In this document: in pieces, positions 37,464 through 46,569 of the stretch
Numbering within the stretch: the stretch's first letter is position 1
Layout: each line of letters opens with the position of its first letter
Assembly (NCBI RefSeq): GCF_002028545.1
Contig: NZ_MWPQ01000042.1
Coordinates: 1-64,000, forward strand
Source: Nitrobacter vulgaris
Lineage (GTDB): Bacteria; Pseudomonadota; Alphaproteobacteria; Rhizobiales; Xanthobacteraceae
DNA: 64,000 nt
Reading direction: 5' to 3'
The notes under the pieces: model-generated
Database searches by the model: none
Seen by the model: only the letters and a program-made list of their open reading frames with translations
What the model was told of the DNA's origin: nothing
Made by a program: the position numbers and the translations under genes

Positions 37464-37543
37464 CTAGTGGGACCTTGAATTTGACATTCGCTTGCCGGGT
37501 TTGCTGCAAAAGTGGTTATCGAATGTCAAACTCACTCCACTAG
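37464..37543. repeat. 80-bp palindromic element
   Basis: CTAGTGG (37464-37470) pairs with CCACTAG (37537-37543), and TTTGACATTCG (37480-37490) with CGAATGTCAAA (37520-37530); the centre is about 29 bases. The two nested arms give an imperfect hairpin element of a REP/MITE-like kind, inserted directly after the stop of the exported protein gene. Confidence 0.7.
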
Positions 37544-37558
37544 TACGCGTTTTTCGGG

Positions 37559-37586
37559 AAACGGCCGGTCCAGACACCGGCCGTTT
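37559..37586. terminator. Bidirectional rho-independent terminator
   Basis: A perfect 11-bp stem, AAACGGCCGGT (37559-37569) and ACCGGCCGTTT (37576-37586), loop CCAGAC, with T-runs on both strands. It lies between the converging exported-protein gene and prfC and can serve both. Confidence 0.88.
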
Positions 37587-37598
37587 TTCGTTGCGGGA

Positions 37599-39218
37599 TT
37601 ATGCCGACTTCTTCACGTCCTTGACGCTTGAAAAGACGATACCTTCGGCGCGATCTCGTGTGTAGCCAAGATAGAATTCGTTCTTGGCCAGAAATACCGG
37701 GTCGCCATCGACGTCGTCAGCGACGCCGGAGCCGTTGGCGGCGATGAAGGCATCGAGCTTCTTGCGGTCGTCGGATGAAATCCAGCGCGCAAGCTGAAAT
37801 TCGCAGATTTCGAAATCCACCGGCAGCGAATATTCGGCATCGAGCCGAGCTTTCAGCACATCCAGCTGCAACATCCCGACAACGCCGACGAGAGCAGGCG
37901 CGCCGTCGCGCGGGCGGAAAACCTGCACCACGCCCTCCTCCGACATCTGCTGCAGTGCCTCCTTCAGCTTTTTCGCCTTCATCGCATCGGTTAGCCTCAC
38001 TCGCCGCACGATTTCCGGCGCGAACGACGGCACACCTACAAAGGTGACATCCTCACCTTCGGTCAGGGTATCGCCGATCCGCAACGTACCATGATTGGGA
38101 ATGCCGACCACGTCGCCGGCGAAAGCCTCATCCGCAATGGCGCGATCCTGCGCAAAGAAGAACTGCGGCGACGACAGCGGCATCGGCTTGCCGGTGCGCA
38201 CCAGCTTCGCCTTCATGCCGCGCGTGAGCTTGCCGGAACATAGACGCGCAAAGGCGATGCGGTCGCGATGATTGGGATCCATGTTCGCTTGAATCTTGAA
38301 TACGAAGGCGGTCATGCGCGGCTCATCGGCCTCGACCTTGCGCAGATTGGACTCCTGCGCGCGCGGAGGAGGCGCGAACTTTCCGAGTCCTTCCAGAAGA
38401 TCACCGACGCCGAAATTGCGCAGCGCCGAGCCAAAATACACCGGGGTTAGGTGCCCCTCGCGAAATGCCTCAAGCTCGAACGGCTTGCAGGCTTCGGTTA
38501 CCAGCGCCAGTTCCTCCCTGACCTCATCGACATTCAGATTGGCGTTGCGCGCCGCGAGATCTGCGATGTCGATCCGTTCGGCCGCGCCGGTCTTGGCGCC
38601 GCTGCCCTCGAGCAGGCGGATGCCGCCGGTCGCAATATCGTAGGTACCGAGAAAATCGCGGCCGCGTCCGACCGGCCATGTCATCGGAGTGGTATCGAGC
38701 GCCAAAGTCTTCTCAATCTCGTCCAGCAACTCGAAGGTATCGCGGCTCTCCCGATCCATCTTGTTGATAAAGGTGATGATCGGGATATCACGCAGACGGC
38801 AGACCTCGAACAGCTTTCGGGTGCGCGCCTCGATGCCCTTTGCCGCGTCGATCACCATGACGGCCGAATCCACCGCGGTCAGGGTGCGGTAGGTGTCCTC
38901 GGAAAAGTCCTCGTGGCCAGGCGTGTCCAGCAGGTTAAATACCCGGCCATCGAACTCGAACGTCATCACGGAAGTGACCACCGAGATTCCACGGTCACGC
39001 TCGATTTTCATCCAGTCGGAACGGGTATTGCGTCGCTCCCCTTTTGCTTTCACCTGCCCGGCAAGATTGATGGCGCCGCCGAACAGTAGAAGCTTTTCCG
39101 TCAGCGTCGTCTTGCCGGCATCCGGATGCGAGATGATCGCGAAAGTGCGCCGGCGCGCGACTTCGGCCGCCAATGGCGAGCGCGGAGACGTGTCAGTCTG
39201 CAAAGCGAGGTCGGACAT
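37599..39218 (-). CDS. prfC: Peptide chain release factor 3
   Basis: A 539-residue translational GTPase that recycles RF1/RF2 after termination. G1 [16 protein letters not shown], switch [19 protein letters not shown]4 FINKMDRES, and the RF3-specific [22 protein letters not shown]-like domains II and III follow. Start 39218 (MSDLALQTD) is a normal N-terminus; in-frame ATG 39317 adds a leader overlapping the divergent riboswitch region. It ends 12 bases from the terminator. Confidence 0.97.
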   Translation of the reverse strand: MSDLALQTDTSPRSPLAAEVARRRTFAIISHPDAGKTTLTEKLLLFGGAINLAGQVKAKGERRNTRSDWMKIERDRGISVVTSVMTFEFDGRVFNLLDTPGHEDFSEDTYRTLTAVDSAVMVIDAAKGIEARTRKLFEVCRLRDIPIITFINKMDRESRDTFELLDEIEKTLALDTTPMTWPVGRGRDFLGTYDIATGGIRLLEGSGAKTGAAERIDIADLAARNANLNVDEVREELALVTEACKPFELEAFREGHLTPVYFGSALRNFGVGDLLEGLGKFAPPPRAQESNLRKVEADEPRMTAFVFKIQANMDPNHRDRIAFARLCSGKLTRGMKAKLVRTGKPMPLSSPQFFFAQDRAIADEAFAGDVVGIPNHGTLRIGDTLTEGEDVTFVGVPSFAPEIVRRVRLTDAMKAKKLKEALQQMSEEGVVQVFRPRDGAPALVGVVGMLQLDVLKARLDAEYSLPVDFEICEFQLARWISSDDRKKLDAFIAANGSGVADDVDGDPVFLAKNEFYLGYTRDRAEGIVFSSVKDVKKSA

Positions 39219-39328
39219 CAGCGAGCGTGTGGCAGGGAAAATCGGCCGGATCAAGGGGTTTCCATCCCGTACCTCAAGCGCCGCCGGGAGCTTGCCGGGC
39301 GCTCCCGCCTGCCCCATATCAAGGCTGG

Positions 39329-39376
39329 GGAAGGACGACCTTCCATCTCACACGACCACTGCGGGGACGGCCCTGC
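39329..39376 (+). promoter_or_regulatory. Guanidine-II (mini-ykkC) riboswitch
   Basis: Two short hairpins with ACGR loops: GGAAGG-ACGA-CCTTCC (39329-39344) and GCGGGG-ACGG-CCCTGC (39361-39376, one G-T pair), joined by 16 bases. This is the hallmark of mini-ykkC RNAs, which sense guanidinium by loop-loop pairing of the two ACGR tetraloops. The gdx ribosome site GGGAGGG (39387-39393) starts 10 bases after the second hairpin, so control is probably at translation start. The downstream gene is a guanidinium exporter, as expected for this class. Confidence 0.9.
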
Positions 39377-39397
39377 CTCATGATTTGGGAGGGCCTT

Positions 39398-39712
39398 ATG
39401 GCCTGGTTTTTGTTGCTCGCCGCCGGATTGATGGAAGTTGGCTGGGCGATCGGCCTTAAATACACTGAAGGATTCACGCGGCTAATGCCGTCGGTGCTGA
39501 CATTGACGGCTATGGCGATCAGCATGGCGTTGCTCGGACTGGCGCTCAAAACGCTTCCGATCGGTACCGCCTACGCGGTCTGGACCGGCATCGGCGCGGT
39601 CGGAACCGCAATTCTCGGCATCGTGCTATTCGGTGATCCGGCGACGATGGCGCGGCTCGCCTGCATCGGCCTCATCGTCGCCGGAATCGCCGGGCTAAAG
39701 CTTGTTACTTGA
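39398..39712 (+). CDS. gdx: Guanidinium exporter Gdx (SMR family, SugE type)
   Basis: A 104-residue, four-helix small-multidrug-resistance protein. The proton/substrate Glu13 is in [10 protein letters not shown]. Residues reported as characteristic of guanidinium exporters are present: Gly10, Trp16, Met39, Ala60 and Lys101. It is preceded by a guanidine-II riboswitch, which fixes its substrate better than homology alone, since older annotations call it SugE quaternary-ammonium efflux. It acts as an antiparallel dimer in the inner membrane exporting guanidinium for protons. Convergent with the phosphate transporter gene, overlapping by eight bases. Confidence 0.95.
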   Translation: MAWFLLLAAGLMEVGWAIGLKYTEGFTRLMPSVLTLTAMAISMALLGLALKTLPIGTAYAVWTGIGAVGTAILGIVLFGDPATMARLACIGLIVAGIAGLKLVT

Positions 39713-40706
39713 CGAATGCCACGACCCAATAGGCCAGCGCGGCGACGATTGCCGATGCGGGAATGGTGATGACCCACGCATAGACGATGGAACTGGCGAC
39801 GTTCCAGCGTACCGCGGACAACCGCCGCGCCGCGCCGACGCCCACGATGGAGCCGGTGATGGTGTGGGTCGTCGATACCGGGACGCCGAGAAACGTCGCC
39901 ATGAATAGTGTGGCCGCGCCGCCGGTCTCCGCGCAGAAGCCCTGCATCGGCGTCAGCTTGGTGATACGAAGACCCATCGTCCGCACGATCCGCCAGCCGC
40001 CCATTAGGGTTCCCAGCGCCATTGCAGCCTGACAGGACAGCACCACCCAGAACGGTACGCTGAATTCGCTGCCGAGATAACCTTGCGAAAACAGCAGCAC
40101 GGCAATGATGCCCATGGTCTTCTGCGCGTCATTCCCACCATGGCCCAACGAATAAAGCGAAGCCGAAAAAAACTGAAAAATGCGGAATGCGCGATCGACC
40201 GCGAAAGGCGTCGAGCGCACCGATAGCCATGAGACGATGGCGACCAGCACCAGCGCAAGCAGAAAACCAACCAGCGGCGATAATACGATCGCAAGTAACG
40301 TCTTCGACAGACCGCTCCAGACCGCCGCCGAAAGACCGGCTTTGGCGATGCCTCCACCGACCAGACCACCGATCAGGGCGTGCGAGCTGCTTGACGGAAT
40401 CCCGAGTCCCCAGGTGACCACGTTCCAGACAATGGCGCCAACCAGCGCAGCGAAGATCACCTGCGCGTCAATCACATTCGGATCTATGATTCCGGTGCCG
40501 ATGGTATTTGCGACATGCAGACCGAATACCATGAAGGCGACAAAGTTGAAGAACGCCGCCCAGACCACCGCGTATTGCGGTCGCAGCACTCGGGTGGAGA
40601 CGATGGTCGCGATCGAATTCGCGGCGTCGTGCAGTCCGTTCAGGAAATCGAACAGCAGCGCGACGGCGATCAGGCCGACAAGGACCGGAAGACCAATGGC
40701 GTCCAC
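39705..40706 (-). CDS. pit: PiT-family inorganic phosphate transporter
   Basis: A 333-residue inner-membrane permease with about ten hydrophobic segments and the two inverted PiT signatures: [20 protein letters not shown] near the N-terminus and [20 protein letters not shown] in the second half. PiT carriers bring in metal-phosphate with protons at low affinity. It lies 14 bases downstream of the DUF47 gene, which is the usual PiT partner. Confidence 0.95.
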   Translation of the reverse strand: MDAIGLPVLVGLIAVALLFDFLNGLHDAANSIATIVSTRVLRPQYAVVWAAFFNFVAFMVFGLHVANTIGTGIIDPNVIDAQVIFAALVGAIVWNVVTWGLGIPSSSSHALIGGLVGGGIAKAGLSAAVWSGLSKTLLAIVLSPLVGFLLALVLVAIVSWLSVRSTPFAVDRAFRIFQFFSASLYSLGHGGNDAQKTMGIIAVLLFSQGYLGSEFSVPFWVVLSCQAAMALGTLMGGWRIVRTMGLRITKLTPMQGFCAETGGAATLFMATFLGVPVSTTHTITGSIVGVGAARRLSAVRWNVASSIVYAWVITIPASAIVAALAYWVVAFVK

Positions 40707-40720
40707 GGTGCGGCCCTGCC

Positions 40721-41365
40721 CTATACCTGCTCGATGACGATGCTGCTGATCTCGTTGGCTACGTCATCGAAGCGGTCCGCGACCTTCTCCAAGTGATCGT
40801 AGATCTCGACACCGACAATGAAGTCCATGGCATTGGCGTTGCGGTGCTTCAAGAAAAGCTCCTTCAGGCCGATATCGTGCAGATCATCGACACGGCCTTC
40901 CAGCTTGCCCAGTTCCTCGGTGATTGCCATCAGCATCGCGACGTTGTTGCTGATCGACTCCAGCAACGGCAGCGCCCGATGGACCAGATTGGCACATTCC
41001 ACGATCAGCGTACCTATCTCACGCATCGGCGGCTCAAAGCTGAGCACCTCGAACAGCACCACGGCCTTCGCCGTCTGCTGCATCTGGTCGATGGCGTCAT
41101 CCATCGAAGTGATCAGGTTTTTAATGTCGACGCGATCGAATGGCGTGATGAAGGTGCGCCGAACCGCCGTCAGCACCTCGCGCGTGATGCCGTCCGCATC
41201 GTTTTCAAGCTGGCTGACCCGCTGGCAAAAAACCGGCGTTTCTTCACCACCCTTCAGCATTCCCTGAAGCGCAGCTGCCCCCTGCACAACTGTCTGCGAA
41301 TGACGGGCAAATAAATCGAAAAAGCGCTCCTCTTTCGGCAGAAAGGACCGGAACAAACGCAGCAT
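40721..41365 (-). CDS. DUF47-family PhoU-like protein
   Basis: A 214-residue, nearly all-helical protein (MLRLFRSFLPKEERFFDLFA start; LITSMDDAIDQMQQTAKAVV and HDIGLKELFLKHRNANAMDF inside) of the DUF47/PhoU-like family. These proteins sit beside PiT transporters and are thought to regulate them. First gene of the DUF47-pit pair. Start 41365 is chosen over the longer ATG at 41515, which reads a Cys/Pro-rich leader unlike the family. Together they form a two-gene phosphate import unit. Confidence 0.92.
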   Translation of the reverse strand: MLRLFRSFLPKEERFFDLFARHSQTVVQGAAALQGMLKGGEETPVFCQRVSQLENDADGITREVLTAVRRTFITPFDRVDIKNLITSMDDAIDQMQQTAKAVVLFEVLSFEPPMREIGTLIVECANLVHRALPLLESISNNVAMLMAITEELGKLEGRVDDLHDIGLKELFLKHRNANAMDFIVGVEIYDHLEKVADRFDDVANEISSIVIEQV

Positions 41366-41651
41366 CGCAACATCCACTTTGCAGACAAGAACCGGGCCGC
41401 CAGTCCGGATCGCAGGGATGTCATAAACCATTTCCGGCAAAGGTGGGCAATCGGCATCGCAACCGCCGGGATCATCCACCGGTTTATGGGCCTCCTGCCC
41501 GGATGATGGATTCACAACGATTGCTTGAAATCATGAGCAATTTCGCTGACCACCGCTGCGGCGGACCATCGCGCAGACGACGAAAATCGCGACTGGATCA
41601 CCGTGACCCGTTCACGCCGGCGATGTGAAGAAAATTAGCGAAGCAGCCCTT

Positions 41652-42014
41652 TCACTTCGCCTTCGGCAGTCGAAGCTCTTTTTCATAGACCTCAGGCTTG
41701 AAGCCGACGAGCAGCTTGCCACCGGCCTCCAGCACAGGTCGTTTGATCATCGAAGGCTGTTCAATCATGAGTGCCAATGCGCGGGCTTCCGTCAATCCCG
41801 CCTTCTCCACATCCGGCAATTTGCGAAACGTGGTGCCGGCGCGGTTGAGCAATGTTTCCCAGCCGAGCTTTGCGACCCATCTTTTGAGCCGGGCGTCATC
41901 GATGCCAGCCGTCTTGTAGTCATGAAAGTTGTAGCCGATGCCATGATCGTCGAGCCACGCGCGCGCCTTCTTCATGGTGTCGCAGTTCTTGATGCCGTAG
42001 ATGGTGTTGGTCAA
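41652..42014 (-). CDS. ArsC/Spx-family reductase (YffB type)
   Basis: A 120-residue thioredoxin-fold protein. IYGIKNCDTMKKARAWLDDH holds the single conserved Cys at about residue 10, and the RPVLEAGGKLLVGF segment holds the loop before the cis-Pro region. This is the YffB-like branch of the arsenate-reductase family; such proteins probably use glutathione, and arsenate specificity should not be assumed. A TTG start at 42014 with GGAG about nine bases ahead fits; upstream ATG extensions would overlap the divergent gene. Confidence 0.85.
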   Translation of the reverse strand: MTNTIYGIKNCDTMKKARAWLDDHGIGYNFHDYKTAGIDDARLKRWVAKLGWETLLNRAGTTFRKLPDVEKAGLTEARALALMIEQPSMIKRPVLEAGGKLLVGFKPEVYEKELRLPKAK

Positions 42015-42069
42015 CGCAAGGCGCTCCGGAGATTGTTGTATTATGAAGCGGATGTATAAGGAGATTTCG

Positions 42070-42516
42070 GTGCTGACGAAACTACTTGCCGCACTCATCG
42101 TACTCTGGGGCCTCGCCGGATCGGCGATCGCGGAGCCTGACGAGGACGCTGTGCGCGATCTGCTCCATTCGACCTTCGACAAGCCGGAAGCAAAGCTGGA
42201 TGTCGCGCCTGTGGTCGCCCTGGCAGGCTATGCGATTGCGGGCTGGACGCAGGGCGAGACCGGCGGGCGGGCGCTCCTCCGTAACAAGCACGGACGCTGG
42301 ACCATAGTCCTCTGCGCGGGAGACGAAATCAGGAGCGCCGAGGCCTTGCGGCATGCCGGCATTGCCCCTGATGTCGCAAACGCACTCGCCCAAGCGCTCG
42401 CGAAAGCCGAGCAAACGGTTCCGGCCGACCGGCTTGCAATGTTTGCCCGGTTTGAGGGGCTGCTGCGGATGGACGAGGCGGGCAACCACCCTCCGGCTCA
42501 TGATCGGGCGCACTGA
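42070..42516 (+). CDS. Copper-uptake-system-associated exported protein
   Basis: A 148-residue exported protein: signal peptide (residues about 1-21, ending GSAIA), then a soluble domain with YAIAGWTQGETGGRALLRN and HGRWTIVLCAGDEIRSAEAL. This layout resembles the protein annotated as copper uptake system-associated in rhizobial copper loci; the copper role is known only by that context. The GTG start at 42070 is decided by AAGGAG six bases upstream; ATGs at 42043 and 42052 lack one. No copper transporter or PCuAC gene is next to it. Confidence 0.7.
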   Translation: MLTKLLAALIVLWGLAGSAIAEPDEDAVRDLLHSTFDKPEAKLDVAPVVALAGYAIAGWTQGETGGRALLRNKHGRWTIVLCAGDEIRSAEALRHAGIAPDVANALAQALAKAEQTVPADRLAMFARFEGLLRMDEAGNHPPAHDRAH

Positions 42517-42578
42517 TCAACGGTAAAAGGACAAAGGCGGCTTTCGCCTCGGGATTTGGCGGAGACGGCTTTCACCGG

Positions 42579-42606
42579 TTGCATGCCGCAAATCGGCTGC
42601 TATACC
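42579..42606 (+). promoter_or_regulatory. Candidate thrS promoter
   Basis: TTGCAT (42579-42584) and TATACC (42601-42606) are 16 bases apart, 55 bases before the thrS start. Two mismatches to each consensus; listed as a candidate only. Confidence 0.3.
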
Positions 42607-42660
42607 GCAGCATCCCGCTTACCTGCGCTCGTTCGCAGGAGTGAGCCACAGGAGAGACTG

Positions 42661-44703
42661 ATGTCCGACAAACAAGACCCCTCGTCGGGATTCCGGTATG
42701 GCCTCGCCAACTTGAAGCCCGCCTCGCCCACCGACAACGTTGTTCTCACCTTCCCCGACGGTGCGGAACGTGAGTTTCCGAGAAACATCACCGGCCTGGA
42801 AATCGCCAAGGGAATCTCGCCATCGCTGGCGAAGCGAACGGTGGCAATGGCGCTCGACGGCGTTGTCAGCGATCTTGTCGATCCGATCGAACAGGATGCA
42901 AAAATCGAATTCATCAGCCGCGACGACCCTCGCGCGCTGGAACTAATTCGCCATGACGCCGCGCATGTGCTGGCGGAAGCCGTGCAAACACTTTGGCCGG
43001 GCACGCAAGTGACCATCGGCCCCGTGATCGAGAACGGATTCTATTACGACTTCTTCCGCAACGAGCCGTTCTCGGTCGAGGATTTTGCCGCGATCGAGAA
43101 AAAAATGCGCGAGATCATCGCGCGCGACAAGCCTTTCACCAAGGACGTCTGGGATCGCGAAAAGACCAAGCAGGTATTCCGCGACAAGGGCGAGGCCTTC
43201 AAGGTCGAACTCGTCGACGCCATCCCCGGCAACGAGCCGATCAAGATCTACTACCAGGGCGACTGGTTCGATCTCTGTCGCGGCCCGCACATGACCTCCA
43301 CCGGCAAGATCGGCAACGCTTTCAAGCTGATGAAGGTGGCAGGCGCGTACTGGCGCGGCGACAGCAATAATCCGATGCTGACGCGCATCTACGGCACGGC
43401 GTTTGCTAAGCAGGAAGACCTCGATGCCTACCTCAAGCAAATCGAGGAAGCCGAGAAACGCGACCACCGAAAGCTCGGCCGCGAACTCGACCTGTTCCAC
43501 TTCCAGGAGGAAGGTCCAGGCGTGGTGTTCTGGCACGCCAAGGGCTGGACCATCTTCCAGGCCGTGATCGCCTATATGCGCCGCCGCCTCACCGGCGACT
43601 ACGACGAGGTCAATGCGCCGCAAATGCTCGATAAGTCGCTATGGGAGACCTCGGGCCACTGGGAATGGTATCGCGAGAACATGTTCGCGGCGCAGTCGGC
43701 CGGCGACGAGGCTGAGGACAAGCGCTGGTTCACGATCAAGCCGATGAACTGTCCGGGCCACGTGCAACTCTTCAAGCACGGGCTCAAAAGCTACCGCGAC
43801 CTGCCGCTGCGGCTCGCCGAGTTCGGCGTGGTCCATCGCTACGAGCCGTCGGGCGCCATGCACGGCCTGATGCGCGTGCGCGGCTTCACGCAGGACGACG
43901 CGCACATCTTCTGCACCGAGCAGCAGCTCGCCGACGAGTGCCTCAAGATCAACGAACTGATCCTTTCGACCTATGCCGATTTCGGTTTCGACGGCGATCT
44001 GACGGTGAAACTCTCGACACGCCCCGAGAAGCGGGTGGGCTCGGACGCGGCGTGGGATCACGCCGAAGCGGTGATGGCGGATGTTCTCAAGCGCATCGCC
44101 GCATCAAACAACCGGGTCAAGACTGAGACCAATCCCGGCGAAGGCGCATTCTACGGACCGAAGTTCGAATACGTGCTGCGCGACGCCATCGGCCGCGACT
44201 GGCAATGCGGCACAACGCAAGTGGACTTCAATCTGCCAGAGCGGTTCGGCGCATTCTACATTGACGCCGATGGCGGCAAGAAGGCACCCGTGATGGTGCA
44301 TCGCGCGATCTGCGGATCGATTGAACGCTTCATCGGCATCTTGATCGAGCACTTTGCCGGCCACTTTCCGCTTTGGCTCGCGCCGGTGCAGGCGGTCGTC
44401 ACCACCATTACTTCGGATGGTGATGAATACGCCAGGGAAGTCGCAGCCGCAGCGCGGCGTGCGGGGCTTCGCGTCGAAATCGATCTGCGCAACGAGAAGA
44501 TCAACTACAAAGTGCGCGAGCACTCGCTAGCGAAAATTCCTGCTTTGCTCGTCGTCGGCAAGAAGGAAGCTGAGACCAAATCGGTTTCCATCCGCCGTCT
44601 CGGTAGCGATGGCCAGAAGGTGATGCCAACCGGTGAGGCCATTGCCGCGCTTGTGGAGGAAGCCATGCCGCCGGACATCCAACACCGCAAGATACCGCAG
44701 TAG
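42661..44703 (+). CDS. thrS: Threonyl-tRNA synthetase
   Basis: A 680-residue class II synthetase with all domains: N-terminal TGS domain (residues about 25-85), editing domain with [12 protein letters not shown] (HxxxH motif), catalytic core with [20 protein letters not shown] (zinc Cys) and [20 protein letters not shown] (motif 2), and a C-terminal anticodon-binding domain. Start 42661 is preceded by AGGAGAG. No leader resembling the E. coli operator is obvious. Confidence 0.98.
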   Translation: MSDKQDPSSGFRYGLANLKPASPTDNVVLTFPDGAEREFPRNITGLEIAKGISPSLAKRTVAMALDGVVSDLVDPIEQDAKIEFISRDDPRALELIRHDAAHVLAEAVQTLWPGTQVTIGPVIENGFYYDFFRNEPFSVEDFAAIEKKMREIIARDKPFTKDVWDREKTKQVFRDKGEAFKVELVDAIPGNEPIKIYYQGDWFDLCRGPHMTSTGKIGNAFKLMKVAGAYWRGDSNNPMLTRIYGTAFAKQEDLDAYLKQIEEAEKRDHRKLGRELDLFHFQEEGPGVVFWHAKGWTIFQAVIAYMRRRLTGDYDEVNAPQMLDKSLWETSGHWEWYRENMFAAQSAGDEAEDKRWFTIKPMNCPGHVQLFKHGLKSYRDLPLRLAEFGVVHRYEPSGAMHGLMRVRGFTQDDAHIFCTEQQLADECLKINELILSTYADFGFDGDLTVKLSTRPEKRVGSDAAWDHAEAVMADVLKRIAASNNRVKTETNPGEGAFYGPKFEYVLRDAIGRDWQCGTTQVDFNLPERFGAFYIDADGGKKAPVMVHRAICGSIERFIGILIEHFAGHFPLWLAPVQAVVTTITSDGDEYAREVAAAARRAGLRVEIDLRNEKINYKVREHSLAKIPALLVVGKKEAETKSVSIRRLGSDGQKVMPTGEAIAALVEEAMPPDIQHRKIPQ

Positions 44704-44848
44704 CTGCGGGCTTCGAAAAAGATACGTATCAGTTACATGCCGGCAAGCTTTGCCAAGGAACACGCGCCCGCCCGCAAATAGATCGATCACAATCGCGTCC
44801 CCCCTTGCGCGAGCCAAGCGGGCGGCAGCAAGTTCAACGAGAGCACTT

Positions 44849-45412
44849 ATGTCCGATATTATCGAATTCCTGCGCACCCGCCGCTCGGTCAAGCCACGCG
44901 ACATGAGCGGGCCCTGCCCCTCGGCTGAGGAGATCGATATCATCCTCACCATCGGCGCGCGCGTGCCTGATCACGGCAAGATAACGCCTTGGCGATTCAT
45001 CGTGTTCGAAGGCGATGCACGCGCCCGCGCCGGCGACGTCATCGCTCGTGTCTACGCGAGCAAGAATCCGTCGGCACCGAAGGAGGAAGTCGAAATCGAA
45101 AAGCGCCAGTTGATGGAAGCGCCCCTGGTAATCGGTGTGGTGAGTTGCATAAAGCAACACCCCAGTGTGCCGTCGTGGGAGCAGGTGTTGTCGGCAGGGG
45201 CCAGCGCCATGAATATCGTCACGGCCGTCACCGCGCTCGGCTATGGAGCGAACTGGCTGACTGGCTGGTTCGCCTACGATCGCGACGTGCTCGACGGCCT
45301 CGGGTTAAAGTCGGACGAAAGATTCGCGGGCTTTATTCATATCGGCACGCCGACCAAGCCCAGCAAGGACCGGCCTCGTCCAGCCCTGTCGGATATCGTC
45401 ACCCGATTCTAG
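44849..45412 (+). CDS. Nitroreductase-family FMN oxidoreductase
   Basis: A 187-residue single-domain protein. FLRTRRSVKPRDMSGPCPS is the FMN-phosphate RRS motif at the N-terminus; GARVPDHGKITPWRFIVFEG is the usual AP-x-HGKxxPW-like segment of the YdjA/RutE branch; LGYGANWLTGWFA lies near the C-terminus. These proteins reduce nitro or quinone compounds with NAD(P)H; the physiological substrate is unknown. It follows thrS by 145 bases in the same direction. Confidence 0.9.
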   Translation: MSDIIEFLRTRRSVKPRDMSGPCPSAEEIDIILTIGARVPDHGKITPWRFIVFEGDARARAGDVIARVYASKNPSAPKEEVEIEKRQLMEAPLVIGVVSCIKQHPSVPSWEQVLSAGASAMNIVTAVTALGYGANWLTGWFAYDRDVLDGLGLKSDERFAGFIHIGTPTKPSKDRPRPALSDIVTRF

Positions 45413-45451
45413 CGGTTCGAGCATTCGCATCTCGTGGCGGGCGCTGGCCGA

Positions 45452-45892
45452 TCACTCCGTTTCCGATCTCTTGAGTGTCTTGTCTCGTTCTTCGAGCCAG
45501 AGCACGATCTGGTTTGCGGTGACAGATCCGACGCCCGGCTCGGACAACAATTCATCCCAGGTGTAGGCGGTTGCGATCTCGACGAGATAGCGACTGCGCT
45601 TGGCGACGGTCCGGCCACCGAGCGAGGCGTAGCGGCCATGAAGCAACGCCTCCACGGCCCGACGCGGCAGGTTGCGGCGCGGAGCTTTCTCGCTCGGCTT
45701 GGGGCAGAACGCCCGCACGTCGTGCTCCTCGATATCGAGCTGCGCGGCGATGCGGCGATGATCCATACCGAGCGTGCGCAGGATCGCCACCTCGTCGCGG
45801 AGCCATGAGAGGAAGCGACGCCGGTTGTAATCGCGTTGAGGCGGCGGCGATTCCTGCTGGACGGAGAGATCATCCTTAACCAGCGTCAGCAT
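45452..45892 (-). CDS. Hypothetical protein with HTH-like and helix-hairpin-like segments
   Basis: A 146-residue basic protein starting MLTLVKDDLSVQQ. The middle (LRTLGMDHRRIAAQLDIEEH followed by DVRAF) looks like a helix-turn-helix of the sigma-like type. The C-terminus, WDELLSEPGVGSVTANQIVL followed by WLEERDKTLKR, has the spacing of a helix-hairpin-helix or RNA-polymerase alpha-CTD-type motif. Both point to nucleic-acid binding. No named family assigned. Same strand as, and 104 bases downstream of, the IalB-like gene. Confidence 0.65.
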   Translation of the reverse strand: MLTLVKDDLSVQQESPPPQRDYNRRRFLSWLRDEVAILRTLGMDHRRIAAQLDIEEHDVRAFCPKPSEKAPRRNLPRRAVEALLHGRYASLGGRTVAKRSRYLVEIATAYTWDELLSEPGVGSVTANQIVLWLEERDKTLKRSETE

Positions 45893-45996
45893 GGGCAATC
45901 TCCCGATTTGGTGGATGTTTGACTCAACTGCGTTGCAACCCTGGCCTGTCTTTTGATTGAGCATGATCTCGTCAAAACCGGTTCTCTCGACTGTCG

Positions 45997-46569
45997 CTAT
46001 TTTGCGAGTTCTGTTGCGCGCGCCAACGCGGGACCGAAGCCGTTGAGCGAGACGTTGAAGGTGACGGCCTCGTTGCTGGAGAGGTTGAGCGAGGCGACCA
46101 CGAGTTTCGTGCCCTTGCGCATGGCGTCGGTGGCGGCGGCGGGGAAATTCACCGGCAACAGGCAGCCCTGCGGCACGCAGGTGGAGAAGCGCAGTCCCTT
46201 TCCAAGGTCTTTGTCGTCGAGCTTGAGCACCGCGCCGGCGTCGAGATTGAGCCCGAACGGCATCAGGATGGTGCCATCGACCTTGCCGCCCACGGCAGAG
46301 TTCAGTTCGATGGCGTAGACGCGCCTGCCGGTTTCCTTGTTGCCCTGCGCTTGCGACAACAAGCATTGCTTGCGCCGCTCGATGATCCGGCAATCGACGG
46401 TCCAGTCGCCGAAGGTCTCGTTCACCGACGAGGCCCCGTTCGGCAGCGTTGCTGCTGATGTGGCTGGCTGCTGCACCGCCGGTTGCTGGGCCTGGGCCGC
46501 AGTCATCGTTGCTGTGATCGCGGCAGCGAGGGTGAACAGGCGTGTTCGTGTGAGATTGGCTGACATCAT
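45997..46569 (-). CDS. IalB-like (invasion-associated locus B) exported protein
   Basis: A 190-residue protein: signal peptide (residues 1-27, ending TAAQA), a Gln/Pro-rich linker, then the IalB domain with ETFGDWTVDCRIIERRKQCL and RFSTCVPQGCLLPVNFP. The four cysteines probably form two disulfides. Named after Bartonella invasion protein B, though it is widespread in non-pathogens with unclear function. Its ATG overlaps the tonB stop (ATGA), so it is the last gene of the exbB-exbD-tonB transcript. Confidence 0.85.
   Translation of the reverse strand: MMSANLTRTRLFTLAAAITATMTAAQAQQPAVQQPATSAATLPNGASSVNETFGDWTVDCRIIERRKQCLLSQAQGNKETGRRVYAIELNSAVGGKVDGTILMPFGLNLDAGAVLKLDDKDLGKGLRFSTCVPQGCLLPVNFPAAATDAMRKGTKLVVASLNLSSNEAVTFNVSLNGFGPALARATELAK

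Noticed and set aside
45951-45986. TTTTGATTGAGCATGATCTC with nearby AAAACCGG, resembling another dispersed rhizobial repeat
   Set aside because: Only one arm is present and no second copy lies in the window, so it cannot be supported here.
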